Assembly (NCBI GenBank): GCA_937943625.1
Contig: CALEAD010000018.1
Coordinates: 41,281-105,280 of the forward strand
Length of the DNA: 64,000 nt
Direction of reading: 5' to 3'
DNA from: an uncultured Anaerolineae bacterium
GTDB lineage: Bacteria; Chloroflexota; Anaerolineae; Promineifilales; Promineifilaceae
The translations under genes were made by a program, and so were the position numbers. Numbering within the stretch: the first letter of the stretch is position 1; every line of letters begins with the position of its first letter. Of the stretch, positions 36,459 through 45,282 are shown piece after piece. The notes under the pieces are model-generated. The model saw only the letters and a list, made by a program, of their open reading frames with translations. It had not been told where the DNA came from and did not search any database.

Positions 36459-37715
36459 ATGAAACGCACAATTTTGTTGGTCACACTGGCCTTAATTTTG
36501 ATTCTGGCGCTGAGCGCTTGTGGCAGCGGCACAAGCGAACCGGCGGCAACCGACCAGGGTTCCCAATCTCCCGCAACAGACAGCAGTGCGCCACTGGTAT
36601 GCAACGACCCGTTGAGTTGTGTGGAGGTAGCCCCTGGCGACCCGATTGTTATTGCTTCGGCGTTGGTAATCACCGGCCCGAATGAGCAGTTGGGGCTTGA
36701 TTCTCAGTATGGCGTGGAAATTGCCATTGACTTTTACGGCCCAGTTTTGGGGCACCCTGTGCAATTGCAAGCAGAAGATGATGGCTGCAGTGCTGAAGGC
36801 GGGCAGACAGCCGCACAGAAGATCGTCTCTAACCCGCAAATTGTGGGCGTCATTGGCACAAGTTGCTCCGGCGCCGGCGTGCCGGCTTCACGCATCATCT
36901 CTGATGCTGGCTACGTCATGATCTCCCCCTCGAACACAGCCCCGGTTTTGACGGATGAGGCGACACATCAGGCCGGTTACCTGCGCACAGCGCACAATGA
37001 CAAGGTGCAAGGGCGCGCCATGGCTGAGTATGCCATTCAGGTGCTGGGCGTGAAAAAGGCCGCCGCCATTCATGATGGCGACCCGTACACGGAAGGCCTG
37101 GCCAGTGTTTTCCGCGACTCTTTCATTGAGCTAGGTGGGGAAATTGTGGCGTTTGAGGGTGAATCAGCTGACGCCACCAACGTTGAACCACTGCTGCGTA
37201 CAGTTGCGGCGGCCGGCCCAGAATTCATCTACTATCCGGTCTTTATCCCCCTGGGATCGCTGATCACCAAGACAGCGCGGGAACTCCCTGGTCTGCAGGG
37301 TGTCTATCTGGCTGCGGCTGATGGCGTGCAGTCACCGGACTTCCTTTCTGCGGCAGGCAGCGCGGCTGAGGGTATGTTTGTCTCTGGCCCTGACCTGGGG
37401 TTTGCCAATGAAACATATGACCGTCTAGTAGAAGCCTACCGCAACAAATACGGCACGGCTCCCCTGTCGGTGTTCCACGCCCATGCGTTTGACGCAACGA
37501 CGCTGCTGCTGCGGGCAGTGGAGCAGGTGGCACAAAAAGGCGCGGATGGTACCCTGCTAATCGGCCGTCAGGCGCTACGCGATGCCCTGTTTGCCACCTC
37601 CGGCTATCAGGGGGTCACCGGCACACTCACTTGCAATCAGTTTGGTGACTGTGCCGATCCGAAGATTGCGGTGAGCATTGTGGAAAACGGCGCATTCAAA
37701 GCGATCTGGCCATAA
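36459..37715 (+). CDS. livK: branched-chain amino-acid/amide ABC transporter substrate-binding lipoprotein
   Basis: A 418-residue lipoprotein with signal ending LSACG (acylated Cys about 21) and a Ser/Thr/Ala linker. A type I periplasmic-binding fold follows (PIVIASALVITGPNEQLGLDSQYGVEIAIDF; GVIGTSCSGAGVPASRIISDAG; YPVFIPLGSLI). The VITGP-G start and two Rossmann lobes match LivK/AmiC-like receptors; ligands in the family include Leu/Ile/Val, urea and short amides. Good Shine-Dalgarno GGAGGAG. First gene of livKHMGF; a terminator follows it. Confidence 0.92.
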   Translation: MKRTILLVTLALILILALSACGSGTSEPAATDQGSQSPATDSSAPLVCNDPLSCVEVAPGDPIVIASALVITGPNEQLGLDSQYGVEIAIDFYGPVLGHPVQLQAEDDGCSAEGGQTAAQKIVSNPQIVGVIGTSCSGAGVPASRIISDAGYVMISPSNTAPVLTDEATHQAGYLRTAHNDKVQGRAMAEYAIQVLGVKKAAAIHDGDPYTEGLASVFRDSFIELGGEIVAFEGESADATNVEPLLRTVAAAGPEFIYYPVFIPLGSLITKTARELPGLQGVYLAAADGVQSPDFLSAAGSAAEGMFVSGPDLGFANETYDRLVEAYRNKYGTAPLSVFHAHAFDATTLLLRAVEQVAQKGADGTLLIGRQALRDALFATSGYQGVTGTLTCNQFGDCADPKIAVSIVENGAFKAIWP

Positions 37716-37729
37716 TCCCTTTGTTGCAA

Positions 37730-37763
37730 AGGAGCCTGGGGGTGCCTACCCAGGCTCCTTTTT
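37730..37763 (+). terminator. terminator/attenuator between livK and livH
   Basis: AGGAGCCTGGG / CCCAGGCTCCT (11-bp stem, 8-base loop) followed by TTTTTG. It sits 15 bases after livK, within the operon, and probably sets higher expression of the binding protein than of the membrane genes. Confidence 0.85.
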
Positions 37764-37803
37764 GTTTGCGATGCATTTATCCCCAACAACGGAGCGTTTA
37801 TCC

Positions 37804-38874
37804 ATGCTAAAACAGATAAGAGATGGTGACTGGATCAGCCTTGTGCTCTGGCTCTTCCGTGCGGTAGTTATTTTGCTTGTGCTGTATGGAACGGTAGCGA
37901 AGCTGTTTTTTGGGGTGGGAAATGCCTATTCAGGCCGCGATTGGGCCAACTTTTTTATCTCTGGCCTTTCGCAGGGGAGCTTGTATGCGCTGATTGCCCT
38001 GGGCTATACGCTGGTGTATGGCGTGCTGTTTATGATTAACTTTGCCCATGGTGAATTTTTCATGTCTGGTACGTTAACGGCAACCGTCTTTGTCGCCTTG
38101 CCGCTGAGCGCTTCTGGCTTTTTGGATCGAACCCCCATCATTGGCATGATGCTGATTTTGATCACGGCGATGTCTGTTTCTATGGGGGTTGCGCTTCTGA
38201 CAGAGCGGGTTGCGTATCGGCCGTTGCGCCGCGCCCCGCGCCTGGTTCCGCTGATTACCGCGATCGGCGCCTCGTTTTTTTGGCAGTACTATTTCCGTGG
38301 CCTGTTTGGCTCTTCGTTAATTCCTTTTCCTGAATTGCAGGTGCTGCAAGGGCGGTACACGATTCTGGGCGTAGAGATTTTGAAGACGCGTGCGGTGGTC
38401 ATTGTGGCTTCGTTAATCATGCTAGTTGGTCTTTACTTTTTTGTCATGCGCACGAAAACGGGTAAAGCGATCCGCGCCGTGGCGGAAGATAAAGATGTAG
38501 CGGCGCTGATGGGGATTGACGTGGATCGCACTATTGCCATTACGTTTGCCACAGGAGCGGCCATGGCCGGCGCAGCGGGCGTTCTGTATGGGCTGGTGTT
38601 CCGTCAGGTAGTCTTTTCGATGGGGTTCGTGCCTGGTATTAAAGCATTTACCGCCGCTGTGTTGGGCGGCATTGGCAGCATTCCCGGCGCGGCGTTGGGC
38701 GGATTGTTCCTCGGTATTTTTGAGGCAATAGGCCCGCCGCTCTTCCTCGAAGGGTTGGGCATTCCCGGCGGGCATCAGCTGAAGGATGTGATCGCCTTCA
38801 CCATGCTGGTGCTGGTGCTCATTTTCCGGCCACAGGGCATTATCGGCGAACGCCTGGCTGAGAAAAAGGCATAG
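37804..38874 (+). CDS. livH: branched-chain amino-acid ABC transporter permease LivH
   Basis: A 356-residue permease. About 55 N-terminal residues with one extra helix (WLFRAVVILLVLYGTVAKLF) precede the normal LivH core, which starts SGLSQGSLYALIALGYTLVYGVLFMINFAHG. The EAA-like cytoplasmic loop is GKAIRAVAEDKDVAALMGIDVDR. About eight membrane helices. ATG 37804 chosen by family length and by lying after the terminator. It pairs with LivM and the LivG/LivF ATPases. Confidence 0.93.
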   Translation: MLKQIRDGDWISLVLWLFRAVVILLVLYGTVAKLFFGVGNAYSGRDWANFFISGLSQGSLYALIALGYTLVYGVLFMINFAHGEFFMSGTLTATVFVALPLSASGFLDRTPIIGMMLILITAMSVSMGVALLTERVAYRPLRRAPRLVPLITAIGASFFWQYYFRGLFGSSLIPFPELQVLQGRYTILGVEILKTRAVVIVASLIMLVGLYFFVMRTKTGKAIRAVAEDKDVAALMGIDVDRTIAITFATGAAMAGAAGVLYGLVFRQVVFSMGFVPGIKAFTAAVLGGIGSIPGAALGGLFLGIFEAIGPPLFLEGLGIPGGHQLKDVIAFTMLVLVLIFRPQGIIGERLAEKKA

Positions 38875-38884
38875 GGGGTGCAAC

Positions 38885-40735
38885 ATGGCTCAGTTTGATG
38901 TGCGCGAAACAATGCGTTTGGGGCTTTTGGCCGGTGTGGTTGCTGTCACCGTCAGCATGGTGGGTATGGTAGAGTCATTTAACCAGCGTGACGTGATTAC
39001 GCGTTATTTGACACTGGGACAGCTATTGCTGTTTACGGCGCCGGTTGTGGCTGGCTTTCTCACGGTTAAGCGGGCCGGGGATCGCTCCTGGCGGGCATTG
39101 CCCAATGGCGCGCTGGCGGGGCTGTTTGCGGCGCTGCCCATTTTTGCCTTGCTGTTGCTGACGCTGGCGGTGCCGACCATTCGCCAGCAGTTAGTCAATG
39201 TGTCGCCTACGCTGATTCGTATCCTGACGTTTGATAATGGGCAGTTAGTGGGTGGGTTGCTGATGATGGCGGCCATGGGAGGGCTGGGATTACTTGGCGC
39301 GGTGGTTTATGTGGTTCCGGATCGCATCAGTGACCCGATCTCTCTGGCTGTGGGATGGACGTTGCTGGTTGGATTGCTTTCTGAGGTGTTGTTGAATGTG
39401 CTACGGCCGTTGCTCTCGCGTGAGGTCGTGCGCTTTTTGTTTGGCACGAGGGGCATTCAGTGGCAAACGGCAGTGATTATTTTTCTTATTCTCGCCATCG
39501 CCGTCTTTCTCTGGCGCAACGGTGGGCGCACCTACTACCAGCGTATTCCCCGCCAGGTGCTGCACTGGCTGGCCCTGGCCTTGGCCATCCTCATCGTCTG
39601 GATTCCGCGCGACTTTAGCTGGCTACCTCCCAGCATCAATCCCCTCTGGATTAAAATAGGTCTCACCCTCATTCCCCTCATTCTGGAGGCACTCCTCTTC
39701 TTTTCCACGCGCTCGGCAACACAACCCGCTTTAGTCAAGTCGATAACGGACAATCAACTTGGGCGTGCACGCCTCGCCTCTCGTTACCTCATTGTGCTTC
39801 TCATCCTTCCCGCCATTCTTGGCGTTTACCTGACAGAAGTCGTAGACAACATCGGCCTATTTATCCTGATGGGTCTCGGTTTGAACATTGTTGTTGGCTT
39901 TGCCGGCCTACTTGACCTGGGTTACGTGGCATTCTTCGCCATTGGCGCCTACGTAACCGGAATTCTCACATCCACCGGCCCACTTGGCGTTGCTGGTCTC
40001 TCTTTTTGGGTCGCCTTACCCATTGCCGTTGCGGCGTCTACTGTGTCTGGCCTCATCCTCGGCATTCCCGTTTTGCGCATGCGCGGTGACTACCTGGCCA
40101 TCGTCACCCTCGGCTTTGGCGAGATCATTCGCGTGCTCGCCGTTTCCGACCTGCTAAAGCCTTATATTGGTGGTGCCCAAGGGGTGCTGCAAATCCCCAA
40201 GCCGGTGCTGTTTGGCTTCACCATCTTACAGCCCCAACACTTCTATTACATCATCCTGGCGGGCGTCTTCTTGGCCCTCTTTATTGCCGGTCGCCTGCGT
40301 GATGCCCGCCTGGGAAGACAATGGATGGCCATGCGTGAAGATGAAGACGTGGCCGAGGCGATGGGCATTCACCTGGTTAACACCAAGCTGTTGGCATTTG
40401 GCATCGGCGCCGCCTTCTCTGGATTGGCCGGTTCCATTTTTGCTGCGCGCCTGGGTTCCATTTTCCCCCACAGTTTTGCCCTACTCATTTCCATCAACGT
40501 CCTCAGCCTTATTATTGTAGGTGGCATGGGGAGCCTGCCAGGCGTGGTAGTAGGTGCACTGGTGCTGGTAGGGTTGCCGGAACTGCTGCGTGAGTTTGCC
40601 GAGTATCGCTTACTGCTGTATGGGGCACTACTCATTGCGATGATGGTGCGCCGACCAGAGGGTCTCTGGCCTTCACCTGTCCGCCGCCGCGAACTGCACG
40701 CGGAGGACGATCTGGCAATGCAAGAACCCGCCTGA
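38885..40735 (+). CDS. livM: LivM permease with large N-terminal membrane extension
   Basis: A 616-residue protein, about twice the usual LivM length. Residues about 300-600 are the LivM core (GLGLNIVVGFAGLLDLGYVAFFAIGAY; LAIVTLGFGEIIRVLAVSDLL; RQWMAMREDEDVAEAMGIH; GGMGSLPGVVVGALVLVGLPELLREF). The first 300 residues add about seven or eight hydrophobic helices with no recognisable domain. One continuous frame with even codon use, so a true extension or fusion. Eleven bases after livH and 20 before livG. Confidence 0.92.
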   Translation: MAQFDVRETMRLGLLAGVVAVTVSMVGMVESFNQRDVITRYLTLGQLLLFTAPVVAGFLTVKRAGDRSWRALPNGALAGLFAALPIFALLLLTLAVPTIRQQLVNVSPTLIRILTFDNGQLVGGLLMMAAMGGLGLLGAVVYVVPDRISDPISLAVGWTLLVGLLSEVLLNVLRPLLSREVVRFLFGTRGIQWQTAVIIFLILAIAVFLWRNGGRTYYQRIPRQVLHWLALALAILIVWIPRDFSWLPPSINPLWIKIGLTLIPLILEALLFFSTRSATQPALVKSITDNQLGRARLASRYLIVLLILPAILGVYLTEVVDNIGLFILMGLGLNIVVGFAGLLDLGYVAFFAIGAYVTGILTSTGPLGVAGLSFWVALPIAVAASTVSGLILGIPVLRMRGDYLAIVTLGFGEIIRVLAVSDLLKPYIGGAQGVLQIPKPVLFGFTILQPQHFYYIILAGVFLALFIAGRLRDARLGRQWMAMREDEDVAEAMGIHLVNTKLLAFGIGAAFSGLAGSIFAARLGSIFPHSFALLISINVLSLIIVGGMGSLPGVVVGALVLVGLPELLREFAEYRLLLYGALLIAMMVRRPEGLWPSPVRRRELHAEDDLAMQEPA

Positions 40736-40755
40736 GGAATTTGAGGAGAAGAACT

Positions 40756-41550
40756 ATGCCACTATTGGAAGCAAAAAGTGTCGTCAAGCGCTTTGGCGGC
40801 TTGGTAGCCATAAACAAGCTAGACTTCTCGATTGATGAAGGGGCGATTGTGAGCATTATTGGGCCAAATGGTGCTGGTAAGACAACCTTTTTCAATTGCA
40901 TCAGTGGTTTTTATCAGATTGATGAAGGGGAAATCAACTTTGCCGGCCATTCAACCAAAGGACGCTCTCCAGACCAGATTGCGCACCTGGGTATTTCGCG
41001 CACTTACCAGAATATCCGCCTTTTTTCGGCCATGACCGCCATTGAAAATATTATGGTGGGCATGGAGCCGCGCCTGCGTTCAAGTTGGGTTGGCGCGGTG
41101 CTGCGGCTGCCGGGCACTGTGCATGAGGAAGAAGAGGCGCTGCAAGAGGCGCGACAACTGTTGAAGTTTGTGGGGTTGGGCGGCAAAGGGGATATTTTGG
41201 CGCGCAATTTGCCCTACGGCGATCAGCGCCGCCTAGAAATCGCGCGTGCGCTGGCCAGCAAACCCAGGCTGCTGCTGTTGGATGAGCCAACGGCCGGGAT
41301 GAATCCGCGCGAAACGGCGGAAACTACCCAATTTATCAAAATGCTGCGCGACGAGCTGGGCATTACTATCTTGCTGATTGAACACGATATGCGCGTGGTG
41401 ATGGGCATCTCTGAAGACATCACCGTCCTGGACTACGGACAAAAAATTGCCCAGGGTCCACCGGCAAAAATTCAAAACGACCCGCGCGTCATTGAGGCGT
41501 ATTTAGGCCGGGGGGCAGCCGCCAGCGCCACGATTCAGGTGGCTTTGTAG
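40756..41550 (+). CDS. livG: branched-chain amino-acid ABC transporter ATP-binding protein LivG
   Basis: A 264-residue ATPase with Walker A GPNGAGKT, signature region NLPYGDQRRLEIARAL (the LivG-type replacement of LSGGQ), Walker B LLLLDEPTAGMNP and H-loop IEHDMRVVMG. The GRSPDQIAHLGISRTYQNIRLF Q-loop region is typical. Start ATG 40756 follows GAGGAGAAG. It works with LivF. Confidence 0.96.
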   Translation: MPLLEAKSVVKRFGGLVAINKLDFSIDEGAIVSIIGPNGAGKTTFFNCISGFYQIDEGEINFAGHSTKGRSPDQIAHLGISRTYQNIRLFSAMTAIENIMVGMEPRLRSSWVGAVLRLPGTVHEEEEALQEARQLLKFVGLGGKGDILARNLPYGDQRRLEIARALASKPRLLLLDEPTAGMNPRETAETTQFIKMLRDELGITILLIEHDMRVVMGISEDITVLDYGQKIAQGPPAKIQNDPRVIEAYLGRGAAASATIQVAL

Positions 41551-41564
41551 AGGAGGCCTGGTTT

Positions 41565-42278
41565 ATGGCACTACTGGAGGTTCACAACGTACATGCCTAC
41601 TATGGCAACATTCATGCCCTCAAGGGAATTTCCCTGACGGTTCAGGAAGGTGAAATCGTTTCCTTAATCGGTGGGAATGGCGCGGGTAAAACAACGACGC
41701 TGCGCGCCATCAGCGGCCTGCTGCCGCCACGTGCCGGCTATATTACTCTACAAGGGGAGGATTTACGCCGCTACAAGGCACACCAACTGGTTTCTAAAGG
41801 AGTAGCCATGGTGCCAGAAGGACGCGGTGTCTTTGCGCGCCTGACGGTGGAGGAAAATCTGGAAATGGGCGCTTACCACCGTTCTGACCGCACCGGCATT
41901 GCCGCGGATATGAAGCGGGTGTACCAGCTTTTCCCACGCCTGGAGGAGCGGCGGCGGCAGTTGGCGGGCACGATGAGCGGCGGCGAGCAGCAAATGCTGG
42001 CGATGGGGCGCGCGCTGATGTCGCGCCCCAGCCTGCTGTTGCTGGATGAGCCTTCAATGGGGCTGGCGCCGGTGCTGGTCGAAGCGATCTTCCAGACAAT
42101 TAAGGAGATTAATAAAGCGGGCACAACGATCTTACTGGTGGAGCAGAATGCACACATGGCGCTGCAAACTGCGCATCGGGGTTATGTGCTGCAAACGGGA
42201 GAAATTGTGCTGGAGGATTCGGCGCACAATTTGCAGCAGAACCCTGTGGTGCAAAAGGCGTACCTGGGGATTGATTGA
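41565..42278 (+). CDS. livF: branched-chain amino-acid ABC transporter ATP-binding protein LivF
   Basis: A 237-residue ATPase with Walker A GGNGAGKT, signature TMSGGEQQMLAMGRALM, Walker B LLLLDEPSMGLAP and H-loop VEQNAHMALQTAHRGYVLQTG. All are standard for LivF. Fourteen bases after livG. Confidence 0.96.
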   Translation: MALLEVHNVHAYYGNIHALKGISLTVQEGEIVSLIGGNGAGKTTTLRAISGLLPPRAGYITLQGEDLRRYKAHQLVSKGVAMVPEGRGVFARLTVEENLEMGAYHRSDRTGIAADMKRVYQLFPRLEERRRQLAGTMSGGEQQMLAMGRALMSRPSLLLLDEPSMGLAPVLVEAIFQTIKEINKAGTTILLVEQNAHMALQTAHRGYVLQTGEIVLEDSAHNLQQNPVVQKAYLGID

Positions 42279-42286
42279 CGGGGACT

Positions 42287-43279
42287 ATGTCTATTTTGCT
42301 GTTAAGTGCCGCTGATGTGCGCCGCGCACTGCCGATGACAGAGGCAATTGCAGCGATGAAGCAGGCGTATGCGGCTCTCTCTGCCGGACAGGCGCAGGTG
42401 CCGCTGCGCACACATTTACCGGTGGCGCCGCATGAGGGGGCGCTGCTGCTCATGCCAGCTTTTGTGCAGGGGGAGCCAGACGCGCTGGCGGTGAAGGTGG
42501 TCTCTTTATTTGCGCACAACCCGGCGCAAGGACTGCCCCTGATTCACGCTGTGGTGCTGCTGCTGGAGGCGGAAACGGGACGGCCGTTGGCCTTGCTAGA
42601 AGGGAGCATGCTGACCGCCATTCGCACCGCTGCGGCGGCCGCGGCGGCGGCAGATTTGCTGGTACGGCGCGATTGTCGCGTGGGCGCGCTCTTTGGCGCA
42701 GGAGCGCAGGCACAAGCTCAGCTAGAGGCGATGTGTACGATACGGCCGTTGCAAACCATCTGGATTTACGACCCCAACCCGGGGCGCGTTGCGGCCCTGA
42801 TCGCCGAAATGGCTGGGCAAGGACCCATTCCCACCGATCTGCGTCCGGCTGCCTCGCCACAGCAGGCTGTGGCCGCAGCCGACCTAGTTGTGACGGCCAC
42901 CACCTCCCAGACCCCCGTTTTTGCTCATGCGGATCTCAAGCCCGGCGTTCATATTAGCGCCATCGGTTCCTACACGCCGCAGATGCAAGAAATCCCCGCG
43001 GAAACGATGCGTCAGGCGCTGATTGTCGTAGATTCTCGCTCTGCCAGCCTGGCAGAAACGGGGGACCTTATTCAACCAATTGCGGCCGGTCTTTTCACTG
43101 CCGACCACATTCACGCGGAGTTAGGCGAAATTGTGCTGGGGCAGCGGCCTGGGCGCACGGATGAGAGCCAGATCACCTGCTTTAAGTCGGTGGGGATTGC
43201 CGTACAAGACGCAGTAGCCGCCCATCTAGCGCTGCGCAATGCCCGGCGTTGGGGGTTGGGCCAACAGCTTTCCTGGTAG
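42287..43279 (+). CDS. ornithine cyclodeaminase/mu-crystallin family protein
   Basis: A 330-residue NAD(P)-dependent enzyme. The N-terminal dimerisation part contains LRTHLP and MPAFV. The Rossmann domain has VGALFGAGAQAQAQLEAM (about 125-140) and VVTATTSQTPVF. Members include ornithine cyclodeaminase, alanine dehydrogenase, ketimine reductase and pyrroline-2-carboxylate reductase; LEGSMLTAIRTAAAAA matches the catalytic-Lys-adjacent region, but the substrate stays open. It begins 8 bases after livF, so it likely acts on an amino acid or imine imported by the transporter. ATG 42287 preferred over TTG 42275. Confidence 0.87.
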   Translation: MSILLLSAADVRRALPMTEAIAAMKQAYAALSAGQAQVPLRTHLPVAPHEGALLLMPAFVQGEPDALAVKVVSLFAHNPAQGLPLIHAVVLLLEAETGRPLALLEGSMLTAIRTAAAAAAAADLLVRRDCRVGALFGAGAQAQAQLEAMCTIRPLQTIWIYDPNPGRVAALIAEMAGQGPIPTDLRPAASPQQAVAAADLVVTATTSQTPVFAHADLKPGVHISAIGSYTPQMQEIPAETMRQALIVVDSRSASLAETGDLIQPIAAGLFTADHIHAELGEIVLGQRPGRTDESQITCFKSVGIAVQDAVAAHLALRNARRWGLGQQLSW

Positions 43280-43389
43280 TTGACAGTACCATAGATTGGG
43301 TAATAATTCACCGGCTGCGCCATCAGCTTGGGCACAGCCGGTGGTACCTTGCGGCGCAACCCAATCAATCTATCTGTCTGGAGGATATC

Positions 43390-43935
43390 ATGCGACTCAT
43401 TCCCCGTAAGCTGTTTCTCACACGTGGCCTGGGCATCCACAAGGAAAAACTCACCAGTTTTGAGTTAGCCCTGCGTGATGCAGGCATCGCCCAGTTTAAT
43501 CTGGTGCGCGTTTCCTCCATTTTCCCGCCGCATTGCCAGATTGTGGACAAGGAGGAAGGGCACACATTGTTGCAGGCGGGTGAAATTGTTTTTGCCGTGC
43601 TGGCAGAAATGGCGACGAATGAAGCCGGCAGGCGTATCGCTTCTTCCATTGGCGTGGCGCGCCCGACCGACCACAACCAGTTTGGCTATTTGTCGGAACA
43701 CCATACCTTTGGTCAGACAGAGCAAGAGGCCGGCGATTACGCCGAGGACCTGGCGGCCACCATGCTGGCTACGACTCTGGGTATTCCGTTTGACGCCGAT
43801 CGCGATTACAATGAACGCCGCGAGCAGTACATGATGGGCGGTGAAATTGTAGATACCACCAGCATTACTATGGCTACTACTGCTGCTCCTGGGGGCGTGT
43901 GGACAACGGTCATTGCCGCGGCAATTCTGATTTAG
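43390..43935 (+). CDS. pdaD: pyruvoyl-dependent arginine decarboxylase
   Basis: A 181-residue proenzyme converting arginine to agmatine. The self-cleavage site VSSIFPP is at about 41-47; cleavage between the two Ser (42/43) would generate the pyruvoyl cofactor. The downstream ASSIGVARP and a Glu-rich EHHTFGQTEQEAGDYAEDLA helix match the archaeal and bacterial family. Start ATG 43390 has GGAGG upstream. First step of a polyamine route continued by the agmatinase at 44133 and the synthase-like gene at 45283. Confidence 0.93.
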   Translation: MRLIPRKLFLTRGLGIHKEKLTSFELALRDAGIAQFNLVRVSSIFPPHCQIVDKEEGHTLLQAGEIVFAVLAEMATNEAGRRIASSIGVARPTDHNQFGYLSEHHTFGQTEQEAGDYAEDLAATMLATTLGIPFDADRDYNERREQYMMGGEIVDTTSITMATTAAPGGVWTTVIAAAILI

Positions 43936-43978
43936 AGGCTGGCGACTGCTCTTGATCGCTAAGCGCCAATCTTTTTTC

Positions 43979-44120
43979 GGCATGGTTCAGCTTCTTTGGA
44001 AACGGCGCTTTACAAATTTCTGACTACCGACGGCCGACAACAGACCGCCTACCATTGGTAAAATTGCGGTCGGTGGTCGGTAGTCGGCCGTCAAATTGCA
44101 AGGGTCGCTTGAACCATGCC
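43979..44120. repeat. family C repeat, copy 4
   Basis: GGCATGGTTCAG to CTTGAACCATGCC, the best copy, with inner TTTACAAATTTCTGACTACC and GGTAGTCGGCCGTCAAATTG. It ends 12 bases before the agmatinase start and leaves no Shine-Dalgarno there. Confidence 0.75.
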
Positions 44121-44132
44121 CTTTTTTCTTTT

Positions 44133-45038
44133 ATGATGGTTCCCAACAACTTCCTCGGTCTGCTGCCAGAAACGGCCGCTTACGAAACGGCTCAGGTGCT
44201 TGTCTTGCCTATCCCCCTGGAAGCAACGGTGAGCTACGGCAGCGGTACGGCCGTTGCCCCTCAGGCAATCATTACCGCCTCGCAGCAGGTGGAGCTGTAT
44301 GACCGGGAATTTGATCGCGAGGTGGCGCTGGAGGTGGGCATCCACACCCTGCCCCCGCTAGCGCTGCCACAAGACGTGGCAGAGGCCATCCAAATCATCC
44401 GGCGGGCAACGGCCGTTGCCGCGCATTCCGGCAAACTGGTCGTTGGCCTGGGCGGCGAACACACCGTTAGCTACGGCTTTGGCCTGGGACTGCTCGATGC
44501 CCTGGGCAACCCCCTGACCGTGGTGCAGCTAGACGCCCACAGCGATCTGCGCCACAGCTACGAGGGTTCCCCCTACAGCCACGCCTGCGTGGCGCGCCGC
44601 CTTTTTGAAACATCCGGCATTAGCCAAATTTTGCAGCTAGGCATTCGCTCTGTTTGCCCGGAGGAGGTGGCGCTGGTTCGCGCACATCCCGACCGGTTGC
44701 GCGTCTGGTACGCAGAAGAGGTACACGCAGGCCATTGGCGCGAGGGGCTGTGCGCGCGTGTGCAAGGGCAGCGCGTGTATCTGACGATAGATGTAGATGG
44801 GCTGGATACGGCCGTGATCCCTGCCACTGGAACCCCCGAACCAGACGGCCTATCCTGGCGCCAGACCCTCGACATCATTCGCACGGTAGCCCAACACGCC
44901 CACATTGTTGCCCTCGACTGTGTCGAACTGGCCCCCATTCCTGGCCTGCACCATGCTGACTACGCTACCGCCAGGCTAGTTTACAAAGCCCTGACCTATG
45001 CCCTGCTTGGCCACAGCCAAACAGAACCAGGTTGCTAA
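44133..45038 (+). CDS. speB: agmatinase
   Basis: A 301-residue ureohydrolase converting agmatine to putrescine and urea. Mn-binding motifs: GGEHTVSYG (His), DAHSDLR (Asp-His-Asp) and TIDVDGLDTAVIPATGTPEP (Asp-x-Asp). The C-terminal DCVELAPIPGLHHADYATARL is typical of agmatinase rather than arginase. ATG at 44133 or 44136 without a Shine-Dalgarno, since a family C repeat ends just before. Context with pyruvoyl arginine decarboxylase supports the substrate. Confidence 0.93.
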   Translation: MMVPNNFLGLLPETAAYETAQVLVLPIPLEATVSYGSGTAVAPQAIITASQQVELYDREFDREVALEVGIHTLPPLALPQDVAEAIQIIRRATAVAAHSGKLVVGLGGEHTVSYGFGLGLLDALGNPLTVVQLDAHSDLRHSYEGSPYSHACVARRLFETSGISQILQLGIRSVCPEEVALVRAHPDRLRVWYAEEVHAGHWREGLCARVQGQRVYLTIDVDGLDTAVIPATGTPEPDGLSWRQTLDIIRTVAQHAHIVALDCVELAPIPGLHHADYATARLVYKALTYALLGHSQTEPGC

Positions 45039-45067
45039 CCCGGACCCCCATTTGGGGAATTTTCCAC

Positions 45068-45275
45068 CAGCAGGGCACATCGCGATGAATGAAAATGGAA
45101 CGCAGGTTACCGAACCTGCAACTACTAGGTTTAGCAACCTGGGCTACATTTACAACCGTCCGCGGTCGGCGTTATGCCGCCTGCGGTCATTTTCCGAGGA
45201 GAGTTCACCGGCGGCCGCCCGTAGTGCGGTTTTCAAACCGCGCATCGAACCAGCAGTTCGATTGACCGTAAAAGG
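45068..45275 (+). repeat. family B composite repeat, copy 5
   Basis: AGCAGGGCACATCGCGATG, AATGAAAATGG, hairpin CAGGTTACCGAACCTG, AGGTTTAGCAACCTGGGCTA, GGTCGGCGTTATGCCGCC, GCGGTCATTTTCCGAGGAG, then TCGAACCAGCAGTTCGA (45246-45262). Same module order as 16619-16776. Confidence 0.7.
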
Positions 45276-45282
45276 AGTTTTT

